A DNA stretch of 45,670 bases from Sulfurimonas sp. GWF2_37_8 (GTDB lineage: Bacteria; Campylobacterota; Campylobacteria; Campylobacterales; Sulfurimonadaceae). The position numbers were made by a program, and so were the translations under genes. Shown piece after piece: positions 31,092 through 40,512 of this stretch. The DNA lies in assembly GCA_001829625.1 (NCBI GenBank), contig MIBW01000100.1, forward strand, positions 1 through 45,670, given 5' to 3'. The notes beneath the pieces were generated by a model. It searched no databases. It had not been told where the DNA came from and worked only from the letters and a program-made list of their open reading frames with translations. How positions within the stretch are numbered: the stretch's first letter is position 1; each line of letters opens with the position of its first letter.

Positions 31092-31661
31092 ATGATTTTA
31101 ATGATAGACAATTATGATAGTTTTACATACAATATCGTTCAATACTGCAGGGAACTCGGTGCTGATTTAAAGATAATTAGAAATGATGAAATGAGTATTG
31201 AAGAAATCGAAAAACTTCATCCTCAAAAGATAATCATATCTCCTGGTCCTGCAACACCCGACGATGCTGGGGTTACTTTAGAAGTTATTAAACACTTCAA
31301 AGATAAAGTACCAATTTTAGGTATATGTTTGGGGCATCAAAGTATTGCTCAAGTATTTGGTGCAAATGTGGTGCGTGCAAAAAATATGATGCATGGTAAA
31401 GTTTCTAAGATGAAAAGAACGACTGAGTGCGAAATATTTAAGGATTTGCCAGAAGTATTTAATGCAACAAGATATCATTCTCTTATCGTTGAAAAAGAAG
31501 ATCTTCCTGAAAGTATTGAGCCAACCGCATATAGTGAGGATGATCATGAGATAATGGCATTGAAGATAAAAGATAAAGAGATATACGGTGTACAGTTTCA
31601 TCCTGAATCTATCATGAGTGAGTATGGGCATGAAATAATAGGGAACTTTTTAAATATATGA
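31092..31661 (+). CDS. aminodeoxychorismate/anthranilate synthase component II (glutamine amidotransferase)
   Basis: MIDNYDSFTYNIVQY, ISPGPATPDDAG, PILGICLGHQSIAQ, GVQFHPESI; ATG at 31092 favoured over 31062. Confidence 0.9.
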   Translation: MILMIDNYDSFTYNIVQYCRELGADLKIIRNDEMSIEEIEKLHPQKIIISPGPATPDDAGVTLEVIKHFKDKVPILGICLGHQSIAQVFGANVVRAKNMMHGKVSKMKRTTECEIFKDLPEVFNATRYHSLIVEKEDLPESIEPTAYSEDDHEIMALKIKDKEIYGVQFHPESIMSEYGHEIIGNFLNI

Positions 31662-32854
31662 TATCTAGATTCATCTTATTCCTAATCTTAGGAGTAGATG
31701 CGCTTGTGCTCTTGCTTCAAACTTCCGAAATATCCATCTCTTACGATGAAGCCCGACTGCTTTATGGTGACACTTCTTTTTTACAACTCTTTATCAAAAC
31801 TTCTTTTTATTTTTTTGGTCAAAATGATTTTGGCCTGCGTTTACCAATGATTGCCCTGCATATATCAAGTGCACTTTTATTATATGAAATTTCCAAAAAA
31901 TATTTAATTGATGTTTGGAGCAGGTTATGGCTCGTAGTTGTTTTTGTGCTTCTTCCCGGTGTGATAAGTTCAGCGATACTTTTTAATAGTGCTGGATTAG
32001 TTATCTTTGGTCTTCTCGTATTTGTCTATATATATGAAAATTACGCAACCAATGTGCAGTATCTGTTTTTATTGATGTTATGCCTCATTGATAGTGATTT
32101 TGCATATCTTTTTCTTGCACTGTTTTTCTATGGGCTTTACACAAAAGATAAAGTAATGGTCGCAATAAGCAGTGTACTGTTTTTGTCGAATATCTATTAT
32201 TACGGCTTAGATATTTATGGAATGCCAAGCGGATATTTTTTAGATATTATGGGGATCTATGCAGCAGTATTTACCCCGATAGTATTTATTTATATATTTT
32301 ATGTTCTTTATAGAAGATATGTTACAAAAGATATTGATTTATTGTGGTTTATAGCCACCACAGCTTTCATCTTTTCTATTTTACTTTCATTTAGACAAAG
32401 AGTCGATATAGAGCATTTTGCTCCTTATGTTATTTTGGCTCTTCCACTTGCAGCAAGAACTTTTATCAATTCTTATCGTGTTAGGCTAAAGGTTTTTAGG
32501 GGAAGTTACAGAAATATATTTACTGTTTCTTTGATTTTTTTATTATGCAATGCTTTACTTGTATTTTTCAATAAGGAGCTTTACCTATTTATTGAAAATC
32601 CAAACACACATTTTGCGTATAAGATGCATGTTGCAAAAGAAGTTGCTACAAAACTTCATGAACAAAAGATAGATTGTATTCAAACAGACAAAGAGCTTGC
32701 CTTGCGTTTACGATTTTATGGTGTGCATAATTGTGACTCGTATATTTTAAAAGAAAAAGAGCTCAATGATGTTTCAGAAGAAAATAGTGTAACGATAAGT
32801 TACAGAAATAAGCATATTTTTAATTATTGTGTTACAAAAATTAACAAATTATAA
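31658..32854 (+). CDS. multi-TM membrane protein, GT-C/PMT-like glycosyltransferase
   Basis: SYDEARLLYGD...FGQNDFGLRLPMIALHISSALLLYEISKKYL resembles the GT39/ArnT N-terminal pattern; many TM segments. Confidence 0.6.
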   Translation: MISRFILFLILGVDALVLLLQTSEISISYDEARLLYGDTSFLQLFIKTSFYFFGQNDFGLRLPMIALHISSALLLYEISKKYLIDVWSRLWLVVVFVLLPGVISSAILFNSAGLVIFGLLVFVYIYENYATNVQYLFLLMLCLIDSDFAYLFLALFFYGLYTKDKVMVAISSVLFLSNIYYYGLDIYGMPSGYFLDIMGIYAAVFTPIVFIYIFYVLYRRYVTKDIDLLWFIATTAFIFSILLSFRQRVDIEHFAPYVILALPLAARTFINSYRVRLKVFRGSYRNIFTVSLIFLLCNALLVFFNKELYLFIENPNTHFAYKMHVAKEVATKLHEQKIDCIQTDKELALRLRFYGVHNCDSYILKEKELNDVSEENSVTISYRNKHIFNYCVTKINKL

Positions 32855-32940
32855 ATCTAATGAATACTTACTATAAACTGAAGATATTCCAAACAAAGAA
32901 TGTGTTAAAATAAACGCAAATATCAATACAGGGAGTTTAG

Positions 32941-34278
32941 ATGGCTCAAAAAGCGATACGAGAATATGATGCTAAGTCGATTTTAGCAAAACACTGGGAT
33001 AAATATTTTCCAAATTTTACTTATGCGTACGAGACGGTTATGGTTCAAAATGGATTGGAGCTTGCTGCAATAGCAAAAGATAAAAAATGGTTAAATGAAA
33101 AAGCACTAGTTGCTAAGCCAGATATGTTGTTTGGTAAAAGAGGTAAGAATGGTCTAGTTCTCTTTAGGGACACGAAGCCAGGAGATGTTTCTTTATCAAA
33201 AGCAACCTCATGGATAGATGAAAAATCATCAACTGAACAGTCCGTATATTTTTCATTTGATGGTGAAACACCAACAGGTGATGCGAAAACAGATATGTTG
33301 ACGCACTTTGTAGTAGAACCATTTACACCACATGCACAAGAAGAAGAGTACTATATCTCTGCTACAGTTGTTGGCGATAACGATATGTTATATATGTCAG
33401 CCGAAGGTGGGATGGAAGTTGAAGAGGGTTGGGACGAAAAAGTTACTGAAGTGGCTTTTGCAATCACAGATACTGAAGAAGAGATAGCTGCAAAAATTAG
33501 AGCAAATATACCTGCTGATGTTGCAGCTGCTGATAAAGAAAAATTTGCAGATTTTGCAATCGGTTTTTTTAGAGCGTATAGAGAATTAAACTTTGCATAC
33601 TTAGAGATTAATCCTTTTGTAATGCAAGGAAATAAAATCGAGCTTCTTGATATGGTCGCAAAACTTGATGATACTGCTGGATTTATGATGAAAGAAGAAT
33701 GGGGCGATGTTGAATACCCTACTTCATTTGGTATGGAAGAAAAATCTCCTGAAGTTTTAGCTATAGAAGATGCTGATAGTAAATCAGGTGCTTCGTTAAA
33801 ACTTACAATTTTAAAGCCAGAAGCCAGAATCTGGACGATGGTTGCAGGTGGTGGTGCTTCAGTTGTTTATGCTGATACAATTGCTGATTTGGCTGGTATT
33901 GACGACCTTGCAAATTATGGTGAGTATTCAGGTGGTCCAACTACAAGTGAAACAAAATTTTATGCAGATACTTTAATTGATCTTATGACAAGAGTTCCAG
34001 ACAAAGATGACAGACCAAAAATCTTAATTATTGGTGGAGCAATTGCCAACTTTACTGATGTTGCAAAAACTTTTACAGGCATTATTCAGTCATTTGAGAC
34101 ATATGCAGATAAAATGAAAGAGCATAAAGTAAAAACATATGTAAGACGTGGCGGACCAAATTATGAAAAAGGTCTTAAAGATATTAAAGAAGCAGCAGAT
34201 AGATTAGGTCTTTATATAGAAGTTTATGGGCCTGAAACTCACGTAACTGATATCGTGCGTATGGCACTAGCGAAGTAA
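32941..34278 (+). CDS. aclB: ATP-citrate lyase beta (small) subunit, ATP-grasp/citrate-binding
   Basis: MAQKAIREYDAKSILAKHWDKYFPNF; LEINPFVMQGNKIELLDMVAKLDDTA; GGPTTSETKFYADTLIDLMTR. Confidence 0.93.
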   Translation: MAQKAIREYDAKSILAKHWDKYFPNFTYAYETVMVQNGLELAAIAKDKKWLNEKALVAKPDMLFGKRGKNGLVLFRDTKPGDVSLSKATSWIDEKSSTEQSVYFSFDGETPTGDAKTDMLTHFVVEPFTPHAQEEEYYISATVVGDNDMLYMSAEGGMEVEEGWDEKVTEVAFAITDTEEEIAAKIRANIPADVAAADKEKFADFAIGFFRAYRELNFAYLEINPFVMQGNKIELLDMVAKLDDTAGFMMKEEWGDVEYPTSFGMEEKSPEVLAIEDADSKSGASLKLTILKPEARIWTMVAGGGASVVYADTIADLAGIDDLANYGEYSGGPTTSETKFYADTLIDLMTRVPDKDDRPKILIIGGAIANFTDVAKTFTGIIQSFETYADKMKEHKVKTYVRRGGPNYEKGLKDIKEAADRLGLYIEVYGPETHVTDIVRMALAK

Positions 34279-34287
34279 GGGGAAAAG

Positions 34288-36090
34288 ATGGCAAAATTAT
34301 ATACAAGAGACACACAAGCAATTTTCTGGAATAACAACACAACGGCTATTCAAAGAATGTTAGATTATGATTACACTATACAAAGAAAAAAACCATCAGT
34401 AGCGGCAATTGTTGCTCCTACAAGCGGTAATAAATTTGAGAAATTCTTTTATGGTCCAGATGAGATTATGATACCTTTATATAAAACTACAGCTGCAGCA
34501 AAGGCTGCGCAGCCTCAAGCTGATGTACTTTTAAACTTCGCATCTTTTAGAACTGCGTATGATGTTACTATGGAAGCACTTGAAATTGGTGGTTTTTCAT
34601 CTATCATGATTACCGCTGAAGGTATCCCTGAAAGACTTGCACGTGCTATGAATGCAACTGCAAGAGAAAAAAATGTAACTGTAATTGGACCTGCAACAGT
34701 TGGAGCAATTGCTCCAGGTGCATTTAAAATTGCAAATATTGGTGGAACAATTGAAAATATCGTGCAATCAAAATTGCATCGTGCTGGCTCATGTGGGCTA
34801 GTAACACGTTCTGGCGGTCTTTTCAACGAACTTTCAAACATTATCGCGATAAACGCAGATGGTATTGCTGAGGGTGTTGCTATCGGTGGAGATAGATTTG
34901 TTGGCTCAGTATTTATTGACAACTTGCTGAGAATGGAAGAAAATTCTGAAGTAAAATATATGATTTTACTCGGTGAAGTTGGTGGTACTGAAGAGTACAA
35001 AGTGATTGAAGCTGTAAAAAGCGGAAAAATCAAAAAGCCAATCATTGCATGGTGTATCGGCACAATTGCAAAATATTATGATTCTGGAGTTCAATTTGGT
35101 CATGCTGGTGCTTCAGCAAATGGTGATATGGAAACAGCAGAAGCAAAAAATAACGCAATGGCTGCAGTTGGTATTCATGTTCCGGCATCATTTAATGATT
35201 TACCATTGATGATCAAAAAAGTATATACTGAGCTAAATCTTCCAGCTATACCAGAACCAGACATGAGTCTATGTCCAAGTGTGAGAAAATCTAAAGAATT
35301 TATCTGTACGATTTCTGATGATAGAGGTGATGAGTGTACGTATGCAGGCTTCCCAATATCATCACTTGCAACTCCTGAAACTGGCAAAGGAATCGGTGAT
35401 GTTGTTTCATTATTGTGGTTCAAAAAACAGTATCCGAAATGGGCAACTGATTTTATAGAAACTGTTATCAAAACCGTTGCAGATCATGGTCCAGCTGTTT
35501 CTGGTGCACACAATGCAAAAGTAACAGCACGTGCTGGAAAATCTGTAGTTGAATCACTTGTTACAGGTTTGTTAACAATCGGTCCAAGATTCGGTGGTGC
35601 GATTGATGGTGCTGCTGAATATTTCAAATATGCTGATGACAATAAACTTACACCTGCAGAATTTTTAAATCATATGAAAAAAGAGGGTGTTCCGATTCCA
35701 GGTATTGGTCACCGTATTAAATCTCTTAAAAACCCAGACTTACGTGTTGAAGGTCTAAAAAAATATGCGGCTACATATTTTCCTTCTACATCATTATTGG
35801 ATTATGCATTGACTGTTGAGCAATTGACTACTTCTAAAAAAGAAAATTTGATTCTCAATGTAGATGGTACAATTGGTATCTTGATGGTGGATATGTGGAG
35901 AGCATTAGGCTATACTGAAGAAGAGATTAATGAATTTATATCTTCTGGTACTCTAAATGCGTTCTTTATTGTTGGTCGTTCAATTGGTTTCATCGGACAT
36001 GTTCTTGATGAAAAACGTCTTGCTATGCCAATGTACAGACACCCAATGTCTGACATTCTTTATGACGTACAAGTAGCAGATAAGATTTAA
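34288..36090 (+). CDS. aclA: ATP-citrate lyase alpha (large) subunit with citrate-synthase-like C-terminus
   Basis: GPATVGAIAPGAFKIANIGGTIENI; HAGASANGDMETAEAKNNAM; GPRFGGAIDGAAEYF; PGIGHRIKSLKNPD. Confidence 0.95.
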   Translation: MAKLYTRDTQAIFWNNNTTAIQRMLDYDYTIQRKKPSVAAIVAPTSGNKFEKFFYGPDEIMIPLYKTTAAAKAAQPQADVLLNFASFRTAYDVTMEALEIGGFSSIMITAEGIPERLARAMNATAREKNVTVIGPATVGAIAPGAFKIANIGGTIENIVQSKLHRAGSCGLVTRSGGLFNELSNIIAINADGIAEGVAIGGDRFVGSVFIDNLLRMEENSEVKYMILLGEVGGTEEYKVIEAVKSGKIKKPIIAWCIGTIAKYYDSGVQFGHAGASANGDMETAEAKNNAMAAVGIHVPASFNDLPLMIKKVYTELNLPAIPEPDMSLCPSVRKSKEFICTISDDRGDECTYAGFPISSLATPETGKGIGDVVSLLWFKKQYPKWATDFIETVIKTVADHGPAVSGAHNAKVTARAGKSVVESLVTGLLTIGPRFGGAIDGAAEYFKYADDNKLTPAEFLNHMKKEGVPIPGIGHRIKSLKNPDLRVEGLKKYAATYFPSTSLLDYALTVEQLTTSKKENLILNVDGTIGILMVDMWRALGYTEEEINEFISSGTLNAFFIVGRSIGFIGHVLDEKRLAMPMYRHPMSDILYDVQVADKI

Positions 36091-36145
36091 TAATCAATGC
36101 AGAAAAAAACTAAATTTGTTTCTGTAAAAATCTAACGACTTTTTC

Positions 36146-36190
36146 TACTTTAGGGATAATCCCCTAAAGTATCTTCTTCTTATTTTTATT
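36146..36190 (+). terminator. rho-independent terminator of aclBA
   Basis: TACTTTAGGG-ATAATC-CCCTAAAGTA perfect 10-bp stem (36146-36171) followed by tcttcttcttatttttatttctttt. Confidence 0.85.
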
Positions 36191-36240
36191 TCTTTTCTTT
36201 TTAGATATACTAATCTCTAATCTATTCTTACAGGTTTATT

Positions 36241-36924
36241 ATGAAAAAAATACCAAAAAATTATTTATTGCATACTGCGTTTACAATGTTGGAATTAGTA
36301 TTTGTTATTGTTGTTATAGGTATATTGGCTGCTGCAATTATTCCAAATACAAAAACTAATCCAGTTCAAGAAGCGGCTATTCAACTTATATCACATATAA
36401 GATATACACAACATTTAGCTATGATGGACGATAAATATAATGCTGCTGATTCTAATTGGTATAAGGGGAGGTGGCAGATAGTATTTAGTACAAGTGATTA
36501 TACTAATAACGTACCAGCTTATACAATTTTTTCAGATGCAAGTACATATACAGGAGATGTTAGTGAAAGTGAAGTGGCAAAAAATCCTCAAAATATAAAT
36601 CAAATAATGACAGGAGGATACGGAAACGCAGCTTCTATTGATATTAGGAATAATGGATTTAAAGGTATGGAAAAATTAAATTTAGGCCTAAGTTACGGAA
36701 TCACATCAGTAACACTGAGTGCGGGTTGTTCGGGTGGATCGAGAATTTCTTTTGATTATATGGGCAGACCATTAAAGGGTGATCATAGTACAATGTCAGG
36801 GCCATATGCAGCTGGAACACAAAGACTTATAACTTCTAATTGTCTTATCACATTAACAAATGAAACTGAAAATGCAATAATCACTATAAGACCAGAAACA
36901 GGTTATACAAGTGTTACCTTTTGA
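36241..36924 (+). CDS. prepilin-type N-terminal methylation protein (pseudopilin)
   Basis: AFTMLELVFVIVVIGILAAAIIPNTKTNPVQEAAIQLISHIRYTQHLAM. Confidence 0.88.
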   Translation: MKKIPKNYLLHTAFTMLELVFVIVVIGILAAAIIPNTKTNPVQEAAIQLISHIRYTQHLAMMDDKYNAADSNWYKGRWQIVFSTSDYTNNVPAYTIFSDASTYTGDVSESEVAKNPQNINQIMTGGYGNAASIDIRNNGFKGMEKLNLGLSYGITSVTLSAGCSGGSRISFDYMGRPLKGDHSTMSGPYAAGTQRLITSNCLITLTNETENAIITIRPETGYTSVTF

Positions 36925-38270
36925 GAGTTAAAATGAATAAATATCTCTTTTGTGCCCATCGCTTCAAGAGGTACTTCTAAAGTTACTCTCTCTCCATGAG
37001 TAAATGTAAAAGGATATTCTGTCTCTACTTGAGCGTTTTGGCTTTTCATAAAAGGGATAAGTATCTTTACAGTTTTTGCCTCATTTGAACTGTTTTTGAG
37101 TAAGTATCGTATGGTAGAACGGGAGTGAGTAGTGTCATCATCTCTTGATTCTATACTCTCTGTGACTTTGACATCAAAACTTTTTCCTAGTTCAAGTTCA
37201 ATGTCTGATTCTTTAGGTGTATGTGCAAGCAAACTCTCACCTAAGAGTATATTTGTCTTACCTAGTTTGGAGAAACTGTGTACAACTCCTTTTGGAAGAG
37301 CGATATCAAGAGCGGACAAACGCACATATTGAAGAACGCTATGTTCTTCTTGACCACTCAAATATCTTGGATCAGAGAGTAGAACACGGAGTTTTCTTTG
37401 TATAGGGAGCTGCGTTTTACTGATAAATTTTATCTGTGTTTTTTCATTGTTGGCTAGGGAGACTTTAAAAGGAACAGTATAAAAATGGTAGCCTTCATGC
37501 GCTTGATGCGTAACTTGTACACTATTTGCAAGCGCCATTGCTCTTGCTTCTTTATACTGAATTGGCGTTTGAGTAGCTCGGTTTATATCTCCCGCAAGTA
37601 GATACAAATCCACAGCATCATAAGCTTTACCTGAGCGATTGTCTATACTGATCCAGCCATCAAGGGAGGCTTCGTTCTCAAAAATGTTGAGGATATAGTT
37701 GCTCTGCCATGAGATATTTTTGATGAGGTAGTCCAACTCCATGGGTGCATTGATATCTTTTTGAACATCGACATTCCAGACAAGAGAAGCTTTTGTGATA
37801 AGTTCTTGCGGGATATCATGAAAGATAATATCATCAGAGTTTACGGTGAGGATATTTCCATCCATGGCACGAACGATTGACTTTGTCCCTTCACTTGAGA
37901 GGAGCGTAGCGCTGATAATCTTAAAGCTTTGCCCATCACGCAGCAGACGCACTTCTATTTTTTTATCTATATGCGCTTCAAGGAGTTTATTTTGTGTAAG
38001 TTTGTCAAAACGGTATTGTTGCGACTTAAGCTTTAACTCCTGAGGTAAAATCACATTGATAGAATCGACATCTATACTGCTTGCGACACCCTCGTAAACT
38101 ATACTTTTTTCTTCTTGGATGATACTTAGTTCTCGTTGCTCATGGACAAGACCGATATTGCTATTATAGACAATAAGTGAATCTTCAGTTGTACGTTTGT
38201 TTAAGGTAGCTGCCCAAAGAGTGCCGTAAAGTAAGCTTGAGGCAAGGAAGAGAGATTTTGCAGTTTTCAT
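36903..38270 (-). CDS. DUF4139 domain-containing secreted protein
   Basis: Signal peptide; VYNSNIGLVHEQRELSI...YEGVASSIDVDSINV...MELDYLIKNISWQSNYILNI...GWISIDNRSGKAYDAVDLYLLAGD. Confidence 0.82.
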   Translation of the reverse strand: MKTAKSLFLASSLLYGTLWAATLNKRTTEDSLIVYNSNIGLVHEQRELSIIQEEKSIVYEGVASSIDVDSINVILPQELKLKSQQYRFDKLTQNKLLEAHIDKKIEVRLLRDGQSFKIISATLLSSEGTKSIVRAMDGNILTVNSDDIIFHDIPQELITKASLVWNVDVQKDINAPMELDYLIKNISWQSNYILNIFENEASLDGWISIDNRSGKAYDAVDLYLLAGDINRATQTPIQYKEARAMALANSVQVTHQAHEGYHFYTVPFKVSLANNEKTQIKFISKTQLPIQRKLRVLLSDPRYLSGQEEHSVLQYVRLSALDIALPKGVVHSFSKLGKTNILLGESLLAHTPKESDIELELGKSFDVKVTESIESRDDDTTHSRSTIRYLLKNSSNEAKTVKILIPFMKSQNAQVETEYPFTFTHGERVTLEVPLEAMGTKEIFIHFNSQKVTLV

Positions 38271-38336
38271 AGTGACTCCTCAGTCGAGTGTGCTTTAAAT
38301 ATATGATACACTTCTAGAAAAAATAGAAGGTAAATT

Positions 38337-39467
38337 TTGATAACTTCTCCACTTACTTATATCTTTACTCTAGCGTTTAGCGCCACTGCGTTTGCTCTTT
38401 TGGAGCAAAAAACAAATCTAAAAATTTTTAAATATATTCCCGCTGTTGTGATGATTTATGCTTATACAATGTTTCTTGCAAGTGTTGGTTTTTTCGACTC
38501 CAATAAAGAGATAAACGCAATATACATATTAGCAAAGACAAATCTTTTACCTGCTATGCTCTTTTTGATGCTTCTGCAGATAGATTTGAGGCATTTTTTA
38601 CGCCTTGGTAAAAGAGTTACTTTTGCTTATGTAGCAGCTGTTTTATCTCTGATGATTTCTTTTATTGTCGTCTCTTATCTCTTTGCTTTTGATAGAGATA
38701 TGGCGGCTGCGTTTGGAGCTTTGGCTGGAAGTTGGATGGGTGGTACGGCAAATATGATAGCAGTCGGTTCTGCCCTTGGTGTGAATCAAGAAGCTTTTGG
38801 TTTTGCTCTTGTGGTCGATAGTGTAAATTATACACTTTGGGTGATGTTGTTACTTTTTATAGTTCCTTTTGCGGCTGCGTTTAACAGATTTGCAAAAAGT
38901 GAGGCAAATTTTGCGTCTGTGAGTACGATAGGCTGTGCCTGCAACATGGGTGCAAAACGCTACTGGCTTTTGATATTTTTGGCGCTTTTGATATCTCTTG
39001 TCTCGCAGTTGCTTGCAAGTTATATAGAGTTTCTAAACAGCACTACGACTGTGGTTTTGCTTGCGACGATCTTTGGAGTTATTGGCTCATTTACGAGACT
39101 CAAAAACCTTAACGGCACCAATGAAGTTGCGACAAGTATGCTCTATCTTTTAGTGGCGCTTATAGGTTCTAGGGCCATTTTTGAGAGTTTTAGCGAGCTT
39201 GGAGTCTATGTTTTTGCTGGCTTTTGTATTTTGATTTTGCACGGAGTTTTGATGGTTTTTGCGGCAAAACTTTGGAAGCTTGATTTATTTTCTATAACAG
39301 TTGCTTCTCTTGCAAATATCGGAGGCGTAGCCTCGGCTCCTGTTCTGGCTGCCGCATATGATAAAAGTCTTGTAGGCATCGGTGTAATTATGGCGATTAT
39401 GGGTTATCTTATAGGAACATTCGGCGGTTTGATTGTAGGAAATATATTGATAGGGATAACACAATGA
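38337..39467 (+). CDS. DUF819 family (YjcL-like) membrane protein
   Basis: Multi-TM; GALAGSWMGGTANMIAVGSALGVNQEAFGFALVVDSVNYTLWVMLL; TTG start. Confidence 0.85.
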   Translation: MITSPLTYIFTLAFSATAFALLEQKTNLKIFKYIPAVVMIYAYTMFLASVGFFDSNKEINAIYILAKTNLLPAMLFLMLLQIDLRHFLRLGKRVTFAYVAAVLSLMISFIVVSYLFAFDRDMAAAFGALAGSWMGGTANMIAVGSALGVNQEAFGFALVVDSVNYTLWVMLLLFIVPFAAAFNRFAKSEANFASVSTIGCACNMGAKRYWLLIFLALLISLVSQLLASYIEFLNSTTTVVLLATIFGVIGSFTRLKNLNGTNEVATSMLYLLVALIGSRAIFESFSELGVYVFAGFCILILHGVLMVFAAKLWKLDLFSITVASLANIGGVASAPVLAAAYDKSLVGIGVIMAIMGYLIGTFGGLIVGNILIGITQ

Positions 39468-40510
39468 AAATAAAATCTATAGAGACAGAAGTCAAAAGTA
39501 TCCCACTCAAAACCCCTTTTGTTACAGCACTTCGCCGCGTAGAAGCTGTAGAGTTTGTCAGAGTGAAAGTCGTGTGTCAAAACAAAAGTTTTGCTTATGG
39601 TGAAGCACCTGCAACCAAAGCGATTACAAATGAAGGGATAGAAGATATCCTAACTTCCATGGAAAGTATCAAAGAGCTACTTCAAGGAAAACATCCGCAA
39701 GAAGCCCTGCAACTGTTACATGAGCAGCAAAAGATAGGCAGTTCTGCAAAGGCTGCCCTTGATATGGCTTTTGTTTCGCTTTTGGCACAAGAGTTTGGCG
39801 AGCCGCTTTATAAGTTTCTTGGAGGCAAAGCACCAATAGAACTTCAGACCGATATTACAATCAGTCTGGGCACGCTTGATACGATGCTTCGTGATGCAAA
39901 AGGGGCTTATGAGTCGGGGTTAAATATCCTCAAAATAAAAGTAGGCAGTGATATCAAACACGCTATAGCAGTGATTTTAGAGCTTGCGTTTGAGTTGCCC
40001 AAAGTTAAAATTCTTGTCGATGCAAATCAGGCTTGGAGTCTTGAAGAGTCTCTATTTTTTATAAACGCAGTACAAGGGGTCAAAATAGAACTCATTGAAC
40101 AGCCCGTCATAGCGCATGATTTGGCTTCACTGAAAAAAATTACACGTGAGAGTGCCACTGCTATCCTTGCGGATGAAGCGGTATTTACGCTTGAAGATGT
40201 CGCTAGAGTACATGAGGGCAGATACGCAGATATGATAAATATCAAACTTATGAAGTGCGGCGGTATAAGCAAGGCTGTGGAGATATTAGAATATGCAAGA
40301 GCGCATGGTATCAGATGTATGTTAGGTTCTATGCTTGAGGGGCCGCTTTCAATAAACGCAGCCCTTCATTTGGCGATAGCATTTCATGATGTGATAGCTT
40401 ATATAGATCTTGACTCTCCGCTTTTATATAAAGAGAGTTCAAAGGAGTTAGAGTTTTTATATGTTGGGTCAAAGATAGTCTTTATTGAGAAAAAAAAGGC
40501 TAAAATCTAG
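39464..40510 (+). CDS. L-Ala-D/L-Glu (dipeptide) epimerase, enolase superfamily
   Basis: VKSIPLKTPFVTALRRVEAVEFVRVKV; LKIKVGSD, VDANQAW, IEQPV, LADEAV, NIKLMKCGG; ATGA overlap with the DUF819 gene. Confidence 0.9.
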   Translation: MKIKSIETEVKSIPLKTPFVTALRRVEAVEFVRVKVVCQNKSFAYGEAPATKAITNEGIEDILTSMESIKELLQGKHPQEALQLLHEQQKIGSSAKAALDMAFVSLLAQEFGEPLYKFLGGKAPIELQTDITISLGTLDTMLRDAKGAYESGLNILKIKVGSDIKHAIAVILELAFELPKVKILVDANQAWSLEESLFFINAVQGVKIELIEQPVIAHDLASLKKITRESATAILADEAVFTLEDVARVHEGRYADMINIKLMKCGGISKAVEILEYARAHGIRCMLGSMLEGPLSINAALHLAIAFHDVIAYIDLDSPLLYKESSKELEFLYVGSKIVFIEKKKAKI

Positions 40511-40512
40511 AC

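Noticed and set aside
34515-35063. 182-aa antisense ORF within aclA
   Set aside because: Mirror-frame artefact of a highly conserved gene; no start-site support
32941-36090. Initial idea that the two ORFs are succinyl-CoA synthetase plus citrate synthase
   Set aside because: Fused succinyl-CoA-synthetase-like and citrate-synthase-like regions in the 600-aa protein, with a 445-aa ATP-grasp partner, fit ATP-citrate lyase AclA/AclB
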